Below the pieces are notes generated by a model. It was not told where the DNA came from. It was given only the letters and a program-made list of their open reading frames with translations, and did not search any database. A stretch of DNA of 64,000 nt from Tubulanus polymorphus (taxonomy: Eukaryota; Nemertea; Palaeonemertea; Tubulaniformes; Tubulanidae): positions 14,251,263-14,315,262 of the forward strand of contig NC_134028.1 in NCBI RefSeq assembly GCF_964204645.1, read 5' to 3'. The position numbers and the translations under genes are program-made. Below, in pieces: positions 54,339 through 64,000 of this stretch (position 1 is its first letter; every line of letters begins with the position of its first letter).

Positions 54339-55119
54339 CGGTATTCGTAAAACGCCTAATGAAAAACACCGAATCGGAAAACGCATAACGCCTAATTCAA
54401 GTAACATCCAAGAAATTTACCTAAATCCCTACGTGAACTATGTACGCAACGCTACATAGTTCACGTCGGAGTGCGTGGAGCGCCGCCTGTTCCATCTTCG
54501 TTTCTACTGTATTTGGTTACACAGGCTTATCTGTGTTATTATTTCATATCAAGACGGAGTATTATGATAATAAAAGACATCATATTTTTAATATCGAACA
54601 TATAGTTTATAATTTTTTGTTCAAGGAAGTTCAGGGGCTGGACATTATTTAGTCTCTCATTGGTTCGGTAGGTTCACATTAGCGTGGTTGTGAACAGTTT
54701 TGGAGGATAATTTTGAGAAAGGCTATTTTATCAATCTTTGTGTGCGTTGTACCTACGAGCGTAGGTTGTACCATATTTATGCATTCCGGTTTCAAAATTC
54801 AAGAAAGCCGGTTTATAACCGCGGCGTTTGTTTTCGCGTTATCATAGAAGTGTAAACTGTTTCAGTTTACACTTCTATGGCGTTATTTAATTAATTGCTT
54901 GCACTGCGGAAATTCTATCATCATCCTATAATGAAGTTTATAAGAGTAGTAGTCTCGTTTCGTGAAGCGTAAAACACATGTATTTTCAAACTGTTCCGTT
55001 GATGAGTTGGATTGTGAGTCTCAGTAGATTTTGCAATTACGAAATTAGGTCATTTTCTAGGAATTAGGCGTTATGCGTTTTCCGATTCGGTGTATTTCAT
55101 TAGGCGTTTTTCGAGTACC
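54339..55119. mobile_element. Mutator-like MITE, 781 bp
   Basis: About 59-bp inverted ends (CGGTATTCGTAAAACGCCTA versus TAGGCGTTTTTCGAGTACCG) and a perfect 9-bp duplication. Two internal hairpins: 54431-54466 (ACGTGAACTATGTA arms) and about 54844-54880 (CATAGAAGTGTAAACTG arms). No coding region. It separates the polB ATG from its early-type motif. Starts CGGT like the larger element at 23949. Confidence 0.85.
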
Positions 55120-55269
55120 GCATTTTAATACTAAATTTTTTATTAAAATTGATTTTAGAAGTTCAATGATTTATATTTTATTCATATATATGAATATTTT
55201 AAGAGTAATAGGGATAATAGGCTTTCGACCGTTCGACCTTTGGCCTGAAAGCCTATTATCCCTATTACT
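55120..55269 (-). repeat. Right TIR of copy B, collapsed foldback
   Basis: polB 5' region with the early-type motif, then AGTAATAGGGATAATAGG and, only 66 bases later, its inverted form ending at 55269. The about 410-bp foldback of copy A is reduced to about 66 bp here by internal deletion. The adjacent outside sequence is GTTGAG. Confidence 0.8.
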
Positions 55270-55747
55270 GTTGAGGACGAACAGCCACTGGAATTTCTAT
55301 TACAGATTTCTCAGAATTAAGTAATCAGCACAATTTATTTCAAGTGGGTACAGTTTATTCACAGGACGGTTTGTTTTACCAGAAGCCGTTCATGTTTTAA
55401 CGACTCCGATTAGTCTCTATTAAAATCCCCCGAACCAAGGTGCTCTTCGGGGAATAAATCACCACTCGGTACCTTTCGCTGCCACCTTTCGCTTGCGAAT
55501 TTAACAATCTTAAAAGCTATTCTGCTGCACAGATAAATGTTGCGGCATTATCTGAAATAGCTATCCTGGAAATCGATCTACGACCGCAAAATCTCCCAAA
55601 CGCTAACAGAAACAAATCGGTATTCATTCCCTTCACAAGCTCTTAATGTATCGCTCGGGTTATACCACAAGTAAATAAACAAATATTCACTTTCTGGTCC
55701 GATTCATCATTTTCAGATTTAGGATGCAACGCTCCTGTGAAGTCAAC
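55270..55747. other. No recognised gene
   Basis: Mixed-composition DNA between Polinton B and an LTR element. No open frame or family recognised. Confidence 0.4.
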
Positions 55748-56161
55748 TATCATGCAGTACATTTCTTTGTTGTAATTTGGATTTTTATCGGAGCGTATAT
55801 TAACGTTTCTTGTGGATGTAATATTGTTTAATAATGCTAAATATAATTCTCTTGTAAATTAATCAGCCTGATATTGATATGTGAAATGGGGCATCAACAT
55901 CGATGAGTTGTTTGTATTAATTGGATTAGGTAATTAGTTGTGCTCAAAAGTAATATCAGTGTCACAAACATGTCAGTGTCAAAACATGTCAGCAGTACTC
56001 ATACAGTAGTACTCTCTCCATAATATATAAACAAAAATAATGTTAAGCACACAGTTTTCTAGTTGGAGTTGTAAAATAGAAGTTGAAAATAAATCATCTA
56101 AATTCAAGATCATGACGTTATTTCAATGATGAGAAAAGGACAAGATATTCACGTCATGACA
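55748..56161 (+). repeat. 5' LTR
   Basis: Begins TATCATGCAGTACATTTC and ends ACGTCATGACA. A TATATAAAC box lies near 56021. Differs from the 3' LTR at only a few positions, implying a young insertion. Confidence 0.75.
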
Positions 56162-56245
56162 CTGGTGGAGAACCCGTGGGCAGTTGTAAAACTGTGACTG
56201 CCCGATCCATACCTCTCGAAGCTAGAAGTTGCCCAAGTCAGGAAA

Positions 56246-57310
56246 ATGTACCAATCACGTCAGAATAGCAGTTTCAACGGTGTATATAACAATGGTAGAA
56301 GAACTTTCAGGAAAAAGAAGTGCTTCTCGTGTGGATTTAGAGTCTGGGATATACGGTATCACAAGGAACATCAGTGCTCAGCAAATTCCAAGAGATGTTA
56401 CAATTGCAGCAAAATAGGACACTATGCCAGGGTATGTTACTCATATTGGTTTTCTCAAGGCGTGGACTGTACGAGGAAGTCAAAATTTCCGTTACAAAAT
56501 TGTGTTGTTAATTGCGAACAAAATCAGACTATTGTTTCTGTTTCGAAATGTGATGCGGCAAACCAGACAAGTGAAGTTATAAAATTTGATAAAGAAATAA
56601 TGTGCCAGTCAGAGGTTTCAAATATTAGTGTTCAGACATTGCCGGTTAAACACTTCCAAAAGATTAAACATAAAGCGGTTATGTGTGACATTGAATGCGA
56701 TTGTAAATCAGTGAATCGGGAACTACAGGAACTTAAAGAAAATCAGTCGGTTTTGGAAAATAAGTTACTCGAACAACAAAATCAGTTAAAATTTGTGGAG
56801 CAACAATTGGATAAAGCGGAAGCTGAGTTGAATTGTTATAAATCTAAGGAAGGACAATGTGCACAACCATGTAAAACAACCTCTGAATCAGACTCAGACT
56901 CCGTCCTAGAGGGATTCCCGCGTTTTGAACTTATAAATGAGTGTAATACGTTTCCTGTGTTCAAACCAAAATCTTACAAAAATATTCGAGATATTTATGT
57001 TGAGGTGAATTTGAAGCCATTTTCAGAAGACACCGTCTCTGATCTTAGAAATGAGTATGAAATCAATTTTCCAGAATCTGAATTTGAGTTCCTGAGAGAA
57101 ATGCTAACATCTCTGTCGATTTCTGATGTGATTACTGAGTTATCAGTGCAATTTGAAATTCATTCCTCTGTATTCATTGTGACGATGCCAACCAAAAAAA
57201 GTTCATATCTATTACCAGAGGAACTCGCAATTCGTTATTTACCGAAAAATCAAAACCGTAAAATTTTCTTGGAGTACGACGTGAAACGCTACAGAAAAAT
57301 AATTCAATAA
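56246..57310 (+). CDS. gag: Gag-like protein with CCHC zinc knuckle, 354 aa
   Basis: Intact. Basic N-terminus, a cysteine pair (CFSCG), then a perfect CCHC knuckle CYNCSKIGHYARVC (about residues 52-65), a coiled coil (about 150-195, ENKLLEQQNQLKFVEQQLD) and a C-terminal domain without recognised motifs. The knuckle implies RNA binding. Unlike typical gag the knuckle is N-terminal. It is the only gene between the LTRs. A knuckle-containing non-gag protein is the alternative. Confidence 0.65.
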   Translation: MYQSRQNSSFNGVYNNGRRTFRKKKCFSCGFRVWDIRYHKEHQCSANSKRCYNCSKIGHYARVCYSYWFSQGVDCTRKSKFPLQNCVVNCEQNQTIVSVSKCDAANQTSEVIKFDKEIMCQSEVSNISVQTLPVKHFQKIKHKAVMCDIECDCKSVNRELQELKENQSVLENKLLEQQNQLKFVEQQLDKAEAELNCYKSKEGQCAQPCKTTSESDSDSVLEGFPRFELINECNTFPVFKPKSYKNIRDIYVEVNLKPFSEDTVSDLRNEYEINFPESEFEFLREMLTSLSISDVITELSVQFEIHSSVFIVTMPTKKSSYLLPEELAIRYLPKNQNRKIFLEYDVKRYRKIIQ

Positions 57311-57390
57311 TATTCGTTTTAATGATTCAAGACTAAAATATTAAACTCGTAGTGAGAAGTTCTGCCACAACTTTTGGGGCAAAAGTTTTC

Positions 57391-57404
57391 GAAGAAGGGA
57401 GGTG
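57391..57404 (+). promoter_or_regulatory. Polypurine tract
   Basis: GAAGAAGGGAGGTG directly before the 3' LTR; primes plus-strand synthesis in LTR elements. Confidence 0.6.
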
Positions 57405-57815
57405 TATCATGCAGTACATTTCTTTGTTTTAATTTGGATTTTTATCGGAGTGTATATTAACGTTTCTTGTGGATGTAATATTGTTTAATAATGCTAAATA
57501 TAATTCTCTTGTAAATTAATCAGCCTGATATTGATATGTGAAATGGGGCAACAATCGATGAGTTGTTTGTACTAATTGGATTAGGTAATTAGTTGTCCTC
57601 AAAAGTAATATCAGTGTCACAAACATGTCAGTGTCAAAACATGTCAGCAGTACTCATACAGTAGTACTCTCTCCATAATATATAAACAAAAATAATGTTA
57701 AGCACACAGTTTTCTAGTTGGAGTTGTAAAATAGAAGTTGAAAATAAATCATCTAAATTCAAGATCATGACGTTATTTCAATGATGAGAAAAGGACAAGA
57801 TATTCACGTCATGAC
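57405..57815 (+). repeat. 3' LTR
   Basis: Near-identical to 55748-56161. A TCATGACACTATAC repeat follows its end. Confidence 0.75.
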
Positions 57816-57902
57816 ACTATACTCATGACACTATACTAATAAGGTTAGAAAAGGTGCAGTGAAGTTATTGAAATATAAGATCCTGAAGATCGCCCTGATC
57901 AT

Positions 57903-58307
57903 TTGATAGATGACGATATTCAGATAACGCCTACTCAAGCACCAACAAGTGACATTACGCAGCTAGACAAGGTAGTTGATGGCACCCCAATTACTAATAC
58001 TGATATATCAATGGGTGGCAAGCAGGTTGTTACAACGAAACCTATTAATGATAATCCTAATGGGCATGTTGACAAAGCCGACTTGCCTCTTAAATTTCCA
58101 GGACAGATCGATGCCTTAATATCATACAAATGTGTCGGTGGCAAAAAGATTTGGAAAGTACGATACGCAGGTATACCCGGTAGACATGAAGTTGATGGTG
58201 TATCAATTCCTGCCCACCTAATTCGATCATTTCACATAGCAAGGAGGGCAGATGGTCGTAAGCGTCGACGCCCCTATGTACAGAAACCAACGCAAGCACA
58301 AGTGTAG
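57903..58307 (+). pseudogene. Candidate integrase C-terminal remnant
   Basis: About 130 codons with a basic tail (ARRADGRKRRRPYVQ) and a VRYAGIPGRHEVDG segment. Directly upstream of env, where the end of pol is expected. No catalytic residues are present, so the assignment rests on position and composition. Confidence 0.35.
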
Positions 58308-58428
58308 TTAGCCATTCAACTCTTGGATTAATTCTCAATTAGGGCCAACTATCTGTGCTAGGATTTTAGGTTAGATGCAGGGCCCGCATTCTTCCTTGAT
58401 TCATTCGGTCCTAACTGAGGTTCTCTTT

Positions 58429-58440
58429 TTCATTTGTAGG
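58429..58440 (+). promoter_or_regulatory. Candidate env splice acceptor
   Basis: Pyrimidine-rich TTCTCTTTTTCATTTGTAG just before the env frame, which lacks an upstream ATG at its start. Insect errantivirus env mRNAs are spliced; the same is inferred here. Confidence 0.4.
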
Positions 58441-58441
58441 A

Positions 58442-60731
58442 TTGGCAACCACAGCGATTGTTCTGTTCCTCCTGATGGCAACCGTCAAACCATCAAATGC
58501 CATTAGAAAATTGAATTACGGTGTTATTTTTGAAAAGCAGTCGGACTTGCACTTCAGCTCCGATGCATGGTTACACACCTACGAGTTACCGATCCCTACA
58601 ATTAAGAAATACGTTCCGATCTCTAGATGCACCAATACTTCCGCGGCTTGCGAAATGTTCAATAAGGCTATAGATACAATTGATACTGAACGAGCTCGAT
58701 GTTTGAACTATATCGGTGATTTTGTCAAAACTGTTCACAAGCTGGTTCCCCATTCAGAGCAACCAACCAAAGGCAGCCGTTCTAAACGTGGACTTCTTAA
58801 TTTTATCGGTGACATTTCTAAAACGCTTTTTGGCACAGCAACTTCAGACGATCTTAATAGGGTAGTAGCGAAAGTTAATTCCATCGTGTCAAAAGTTAAC
58901 AGGCAACATGATGCGGTCGAACATTTGCAGGGACACATGGCATCATACATTGTAAGTGTCAATAAACGTCTAACTAATGCTATGTCGGCCATCAAAACAA
59001 CCGATCATATGATACAACAGGTACAGAATGAAGTAGAATCAATCTATAATATGGAAATGACTAGTTCACAAATGTATAATCTTCTGTTCACTACTCTAAG
59101 TAATTCACATCTTATCACGACATCTATAAATCAGTTTCATGAAGTTATTCGCCAATTGGTTTCTGGAAAGATTCCGCCGAATCTAATCTCACCGCATGTC
59201 TTGAAAAGGACAATAAATCATGTTCAAAAACTCGTAGCTTCTTATGGTAAGATGCATGTTGCCATTACGGACGTACACTATTATTTCTCGGAAGCTTCAT
59301 TCTTTTACACTAGACGAAGGGATAGCATTTTCTTAACTATTAAGTTGCCTCTTTCATACTTTCGGTACCCTTTACAATTATTTCTAATTCAAACATTTCC
59401 CGTGCCTATCAACAGCACGTCGAATTACGGCACTAAATTAGTAAGCCATGCTGATTACCTGGCGCTTTCGAATGATAACTCTTATTATGCCCTCTTTACT
59501 ACAAAAGCGAACTACTTTCTTGTGAAGCCACCAGTAGTGTCACACTAGTGTTCCTGTTAAGCCGGCCACAGCAGGATCTTGTGAATATGCTGTATTCGCA
59601 GACGATAAAATCATGGTGGAAAAGTTGTGCAGTTTCAACGTTTTACCCAATGCCATTTCTTCAAATATTCGGCCATTATAATCATCCGCCATATTAATTA
59701 CACGAGTATCGCATATCAATCTACTATGTAAAAACAAGAAAAAGCACATTATTGGATGTGACTTCTGTGAATAAAGGGTGCCTTGTGGGTGCGCCGTTAC
59801 CACGGAACGTCTGGTCATTCCACCGCGTATATCAAGTTGCAATGGTTCCTCAACCGAACCATAGATACTTCACCCCGTCAATTTAGCGTTGATACAAGAA
59901 TTTTTTACAACCGGTACTCATTCAACAATATTTGGTGGAACCACCTTTTCGAAACCCATAGATATGAAGTTACCAAACCTTAACATCTTCAATCATCGAT
60001 TTTCTCATATTCTTGGTACAGATGACAAAATCGCTGTGAATTTGAAAGTATTGGCTAATGCAACTCGCCATGACCAATCGGTGTATCATTCACTGACTGA
60101 AGGCCTGCTGGACGGGGCTATTGCATTGCCGGCTCCATGGCCCACGTCATTAAGTGATATCATTGGATTGGCAGCGCTTCTGTTGTCCAGTGTTGTTTCC
60201 ATTGTTTTATTCATTACTTGCAAAAAGCTACGCACGATCACTGTTACACTCAACACCCTAGAAAGAGTACATTCGGTTAGGGCAGCTATACTACCTAAGT
60301 TCATTTACGACAATATTGCCACCCCACCACCGACGACGACTCCCATTAATTACTTAGGTATAAGCTCTTTGGAAATATTATTATATACCACCATCCTTTT
60401 ACAGGTTGTCATATTACTGTATAACTTTTTCAAAAAAGCATTACGTCGTGGAAATGAGACTCGTATTCTTTCGGAGGTTACATGTGGCTCTCATTGTGTT
60501 ATAGTGCCACTTATGACACTATCTATGTGTCCGTCGCATTGGCACATCATACCACATATTCCTAAATATTTTAAACTATCTATATATCAAGCGTTCATAT
60601 TAAAGAAAATATTGCGTCACCCGTTTGCCACGAATGTGATTATTGAGCACCATAAACGTGTAACTCCATTGATTACTGCACCACAGATGGACCATCCTCC
60701 ATCATACCCAGGCCTACCTGCCTCGGTATAA
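58442..60731 (+). pseudogene. env: Baculovirus-F-like envelope protein, broken
   Basis: The first frame (to 59548) has a hydrophobic signal segment (about residues 5-20), a furin-type RSKR site followed by a GLLNFIGDISKTLFG fusion-peptide-like stretch (about 117-135), and a helical region. A frameshift near 59545 and a further stop near 59680 separate it from the C-terminal frame (about 59889-60731), which holds a membrane anchor (about 60150-60220) and a second hydrophobic segment. This is the envelope type of errantiviruses and some BEL/Gypsy elements. The intermediate cysteine-containing part is out of frame. Non-functional here. Confidence 0.75.
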
Positions 60732-60836
60732 GTTAAGCTGTCGATGTATCCTTATTCTTTTATATACACTAAATTACTGTTATTCTATTATCTATGTAAT
60801 ATCGACTTTTCAGGAGAAAAGTTTTTTTTTTAAGGT

Positions 60837-60849
60837 GGGGGGGGGGGGG
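60837..60849 (+). promoter_or_regulatory. G13 polypurine-like tract
   Basis: Run of 13 G directly before the LTR start, in the position of a polypurine tract. Confidence 0.5.
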
Positions 60850-61330
60850 TAGTATCATGCGGTACTTTACACACCCATACTTTATATATATTTAGTCTGA
60901 CTTTGGCTTATAATGTTATGTATTTGAAATAATGAAATGTCATAATTTGTCATAGTTAATGTTATATCATAAACATATATTCCATATATTGTATCTATAA
61001 ACTTAGTAACAGATTGTGTCAAACATTAATTAGCACCTGCAATTACTATAATCCCACAGACCTGTGTTGCTAATTGGTGTCTGACACTCAACAATCTAAG
61101 AGTAGTTATTCTCATATTATATTAATGCCAACATGTCTAAACTGTGAGATACATGTCTAGCAAATATTGTTTATTTAATAACTATGGCTAATTAACTATC
61201 AAACTCATGTCTCAGCTAGTTCTCAGCAGATGGGTATAAATACCCATGGAATGGAACTGCAGTCATTCTATTCTGCTGACAATATACTACATGAACGAGA
61301 CCTCTGAGTTGCTCTTTATTTAATTCAAGG
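60850..61330 (+). repeat. LTR (3') of env-bearing element
   Basis: Starts TAGTATCATGCGGTAC. Contains a TATA box (61235-61242) and an initiator TCATTC at 61263. The true right edge is unclear because AAG|GTAAGC, a donor-like site, follows. The matching 5' LTR is not in the window. Confidence 0.5.
61235..61242 (+). promoter_or_regulatory. TATA box in LTR
   Basis: TATAAATA about 29 bases before the initiator-like TCATTC at 61263-61268. Confidence 0.6.
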
Positions 61331-61563
61331 TAAGCCATTTTTATGTCATGTGACCTGAACTCTGGAGATTGTATTAGAGGCATGTTTTGGAGAAATAATC
61401 ATTTAATATATTTCTTCAAATGTGCTTTTGATGTATTATACAGAGTCAGATTTATTAGTGGTTAAATCTAGCTTTTGCTTGTAATAAAATATCATATTTT
61501 AAGCGTCAAATACTATTGCTTTTATAAATATTAAAAATATGTAACTTGTAATTATTATAATAT
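61331..61563. other. Intron-like or leader sequence
   Basis: AT-rich interval between the two copies of the 68-bp leader. Starts GTAAGC at 61330; contains AATAAA near 61493. No open frame. Confidence 0.35.
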
Positions 61564-61631
61564 TCATTCTATTCTGCTGACAATATACTACATGAACGAG
61601 ACCTCTGAGTTGCTCTTTATTTAATTCAAGG
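61564..61631 (+). repeat. Second copy of the LTR leader, 68 bp
   Basis: Identical to 61263-61330. It starts at the predicted transcription start and ends at the donor-like site, but continues into ACTGAGAAAACAACGG instead of the TAAGCC that follows the first copy. It looks like a spliced cDNA 5' end. Confidence 0.6.
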
Positions 61632-61771
61632 ACTGAGAAAACAACGGCATCATACAACACTTACAACATGGAAAGGAGCGCTACACGTATCGACTGTAAC
61701 GGTGCGGAATTAGGAAGTCGGAAAGGACGTCCTGTAATTAATTTACACACAACACATTTTCGTGTAACGGA

Positions 61772-63995
61772 CTACACGAATGCACGGAATCCAATAATCC
61801 TGTCTGATATATAAGCTATTACTTCCGCCGAACCCTCGTGCATTATCATGTTATAATGCACATGACGTATATACAATGTTGTGAAATGGTGATATTTTGA
61901 CAAAAGTGCGGGGAATCGGGCTGTTTCTGATAACGCTGTGTTGTGTAGCCTCCCACCGCAGCGCAAGTTGCCTTCGGAATCAACGAACAATCTCAACTTT
62001 TTCACTTAATTATTACGCATTTGAGAACCGCTTTTGATTGAACGTATTACATCAGCATAATCCGTTTTTGAACACTACGAGTCCATTGTTTCTTGGCTAT
62101 TTCTAACTCTGATACACTAATCGTGTCGGTACTAACTACACTTATCTATATACCTATTTACAAGTACTGTGACACGTAACAGCCTAAGAAAAGAACAAAA
62201 CACCCTATTTCTATAATCCTGTGTACACCTACTTCATCATTATATGACACTAAGTATTACAAGTATCAACAGAAACAATATCGTCTACCGTAGTACTATT
62301 TACAGAATTCAATTCAGGCCATCGGAAATCAGTCAACCAACCAGGGCCTTGCCACCATATATCTGAAGTTTGAAGCTGATGAGTAGAAACACCCCGAGTT
62401 AACAAATCAGCTGGATTAGAACTCGTAGGACAATATCTCCAACTAGACACTTTCGACAATTTCTTTATTTCGTTAACACGGTTCGCAACAAAAACAGGGA
62501 GAATTTTTCAGTTTTCAATCAGCTAAGAACAATTGTGCTATCTGACCAGAAGCAAATTTCTAGATCCAAGTCCGAAAATGAACTAATGAAAGCAGCCAAA
62601 CGTGCGGCTAGTAATGCTGCAAGTAGCTCCATTTCCGGAATGGTGCGCTTCTTGATCGGTGAGACCCGATTTTTGGCTATTACGAAAGAACAATTATTAT
62701 CGCATCTCAGAAATGCGACGGTGCCATAAGCCTTGCCACTTGAGTCAGCAAACACATGCAATTGATAGGTTTTCATATTGTTATGATTAAAATACTGCCT
62801 AGAAATAGATAGTTTCATTGCTCTATGTCCATTTTCTTAAGTTAGACCCTGCTCTTGATAACAATGACCGTGACGAATGATAGTACTCTAGTAAAGTAAG
62901 TACGTCATCACATCCGGAAATGATATTATCCACGTACAAACTACGAGTCATGTCAACAGCTATTTCATTTCCGAAATGTTCTAAGTGATATTCAAAGTAG
63001 CATTCGATATGAATGGGGAGCTTTTCGCTCCGAGTAAAACCACACAGAAATCTGTAGACATGAAAAATACTATTCTGATCTTGTGGGTTCGATAACTATA
63101 AAGATCTTACGAAATCTCGGTCTTCCGGAGGCAACAGTATCTACAGAAATGCTTTTTCAATATCGGCACAAAATCCGAATTTATAACGTCTAAAACGTAA
63201 CAGAACTGATGTGAGATAATTCAGGAGGAGAGGACCTTTATGTGAGCAATCATTCAGACTGGGCTTACCGCAACTACAATCATAAACGACTCTTAGAGGC
63301 GTAGTTGCCGAATCACGGAAGACCGGATGATGCGGTATATAATGCCAATGTTCAGGCTGTATTGTTTCAGCTACCTTTTCTATAAACCCTTTCTTCAACT
63401 AAGTTTCTATAACCGAATTGAACATTTTAAGTATATCAGGCGACAGTCTGATATACTTAACTATACTTCTTTACACAAAATTATCTGGAAGTTCCGGATG
63501 ATCGATTCGCCATGGCAACTTTGCTGTATAGTGACCATCTTGAAATGAAATCGAATCTTGGCAACAGATATCGTAAAGTTACTGGTCGCTGTCAAACTCA
63601 TTTGCGGCGATACCGATCGTTTCTAAGCTCCAAAACTTTTCAAGTTCTGTTTCTTACTGCACATGAGTGACCAATACGGCACTTCTGCCCTCAAAAACGC
63701 GTGATCGTGACGCAAGCCCAGATAACATGTATCTTAATTTTGAATTTCCCGCGGTTGGGCCAGGACCACGAATTACCTCATTGTTTACAAATGACCAAAA
63801 TTAGTTTGCACCTATCAAAATTGAGACTTCGAAAAACTGTGAGTCCATAGGTGCAGCTAAGGGTATGCCACGTAAATGAGGACAGTTAAGTGCGTTCGAA
63901 TTCACTCTATTTATGATGGGAGAAGTATTTTCCGGGCAAACTAAAAGCTCCAAACCGATGTGATCTCCATCTATTGTTGAAATATACAACTGCAC
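61772..63995 (-). pseudogene. pol: BEL/Pao-type pol, decayed and truncated
   Basis: Reading leftward: protease/DUF1758-like end (HLRGIPLAAP, FEVSILIGAN), RT segments (HHPVFRD, LRVVYDCSC, GFCADIEKAFL), RNase H-like region (LHVFADSSGKAYG, PEMELLAALLAARLA), NPADLLTRG, and a zinc-binding integrase start (LRCGGRLHNT, HVHYNMIMHEG). The order and these motifs are characteristic of BEL/Pao elements. Many stops and frameshifts occur and the integrase core is missing. The element runs off the window at the right. Confidence 0.8.
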
Positions 63996-64000
63996 GACAT

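Larger units (their letters stand above)
36590..55269 (-). mobile_element. Polinton/Maverick copy B, about 18.7 kb
   Basis: Same gene set as copy A in reverse orientation, typically over 90% identical at protein level by eye. The right terminus CCCTATTACT ends at 55269 and is followed by GTTGAG. The left outer end is truncated beside the copia LTR, so no target duplication can be shown. Integrase, ATPase, OB-like, penton, coiled-coil, 140-aa, 144-aa, 200-aa, HNH and zinc-finger genes are open. PolB, MCP, the ~450-aa gene, the 73-aa gene and the 122-aa gene are broken. It carries a 781-bp Mutator-like insertion. Confidence 0.9.
55748..57815 (+). mobile_element. Gag-only LTR retroelement
   Basis: Two near-identical LTRs of about 414 bp flank a primer-binding-site-like TGGTGGAGAACCCGTGGG (56163), one gag-like gene and a polypurine tract (57391-57402). 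No protease, reverse transcriptase or integrase is present, so it depends on another element. Flanking bases do not show a clear duplication. Confidence 0.72.
57824..61330 (+). mobile_element. Env-bearing LTR retroelement, 5'-truncated and decayed
   Basis: Contains a pol C-terminal-like frame, a split env gene, a G-rich polypurine-like tract and an LTR with TATA box. Gag and most of pol are absent. Its LTR start (GTATCATGCGGTAC) resembles that of the gag-only element (TATCATGCAGTAC), so the two may be related. Confidence 0.6.

Noticed and set aside
54333-54407. 25-residue N-terminal extension of copy B PolB
   Set aside because: That part lies in the inserted Mutator-like element; copy A and the early-type motif fix the start at MEANKYY.
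55270-55275. GTTGAG as a target duplication of copy B
   Set aside because: GTTGAA occurs near 36575, but the left TIR terminus is not next to it; the left end is truncated.

Overview
The window is metazoan nuclear DNA, probably from a marine invertebrate. Evidence is intron-bearing gene remnants with GT/AG splice sites, tRNA-derived SINE-like repeats, and Mutator-like, LTR and BEL/Pao elements. The species cannot be fixed from the sequence. Most of the 64 kb is mobile DNA. The dominant component is one AT-rich family of Polinton/Maverick elements (integrated, adintovirus-like DNA viruses). It is seen as two near-complete copies (A and B) and two fragments (C and D).

Copy A (21-18280) is flanked by a perfect 6-bp target-site duplication (TACGTT) and has 558-bp terminal inverted repeats. 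Rightward from its left end lie: protein-primed DNA polymerase B with N-terminal zinc fingers and an HNH-like insert, a small OB-like protein, a candidate penton, four small proteins of which three have membrane segments, an undescribed protein of about 450 aa, a coiled-coil membrane protein, the double jelly-roll major capsid protein and a zinc-finger protein. Leftward from the right end lie: a small gene with an intron-like interval, a 125-bp minisatellite, an HNH endonuclease, two membrane proteins, a retroviral-type integrase with chromodomain and an FtsK/A32-like packaging ATPase. The two arms converge at about 12.2-12.5 kb. Copy B (about 36590-55269) is the same element in reverse. PolB, the capsid protein and the ~450-aa gene are broken in both copies. 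Most other genes are intact in at least one. No adenain-like maturation protease was found.

Two promoter-like motif classes fit the gene functions. A TTTTAATAAAAAT block precedes polB, the OB-like gene and the zinc-finger gene (early-like). A T6-8 run ending 9-11 bases before a start codon embedded in TAAATG precedes the structural and membrane genes (late-like, reminiscent of poxvirus late promoters). The TIRs are themselves foldbacks whose two ends both carry the element terminus.

Region by region: 1-18286 is copy A with its target duplications. 18287-19417 is host sequence with a SINE. 19447-28232 is Polinton fragment C, split by about 6.5 kb of other DNA holding a MITE, SINE-like units and a 2.64-kb Mutator-like element with a 9-bp duplication. 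28233-29960 is a decayed multi-exon host or transposase-derived gene. 29961-32394 holds no recognised gene. 32395-36331 is Polinton fragment D, with an enormous perfect (GAT)637 tract. 36332-36553 is a copia-like LTR. 36590-55269 is copy B, with a 781-bp Mutator-like MITE inserted exactly at the polB start codon and a perfect 180-bp palindrome at the convergence point. 55270-64000 holds a gag-only LTR element, a decayed env-bearing LTR element with a baculovirus-F-like envelope, and a decayed BEL/Pao pol on the minus strand.

All family assignments rest on motifs and memory of the families. No database search was run.
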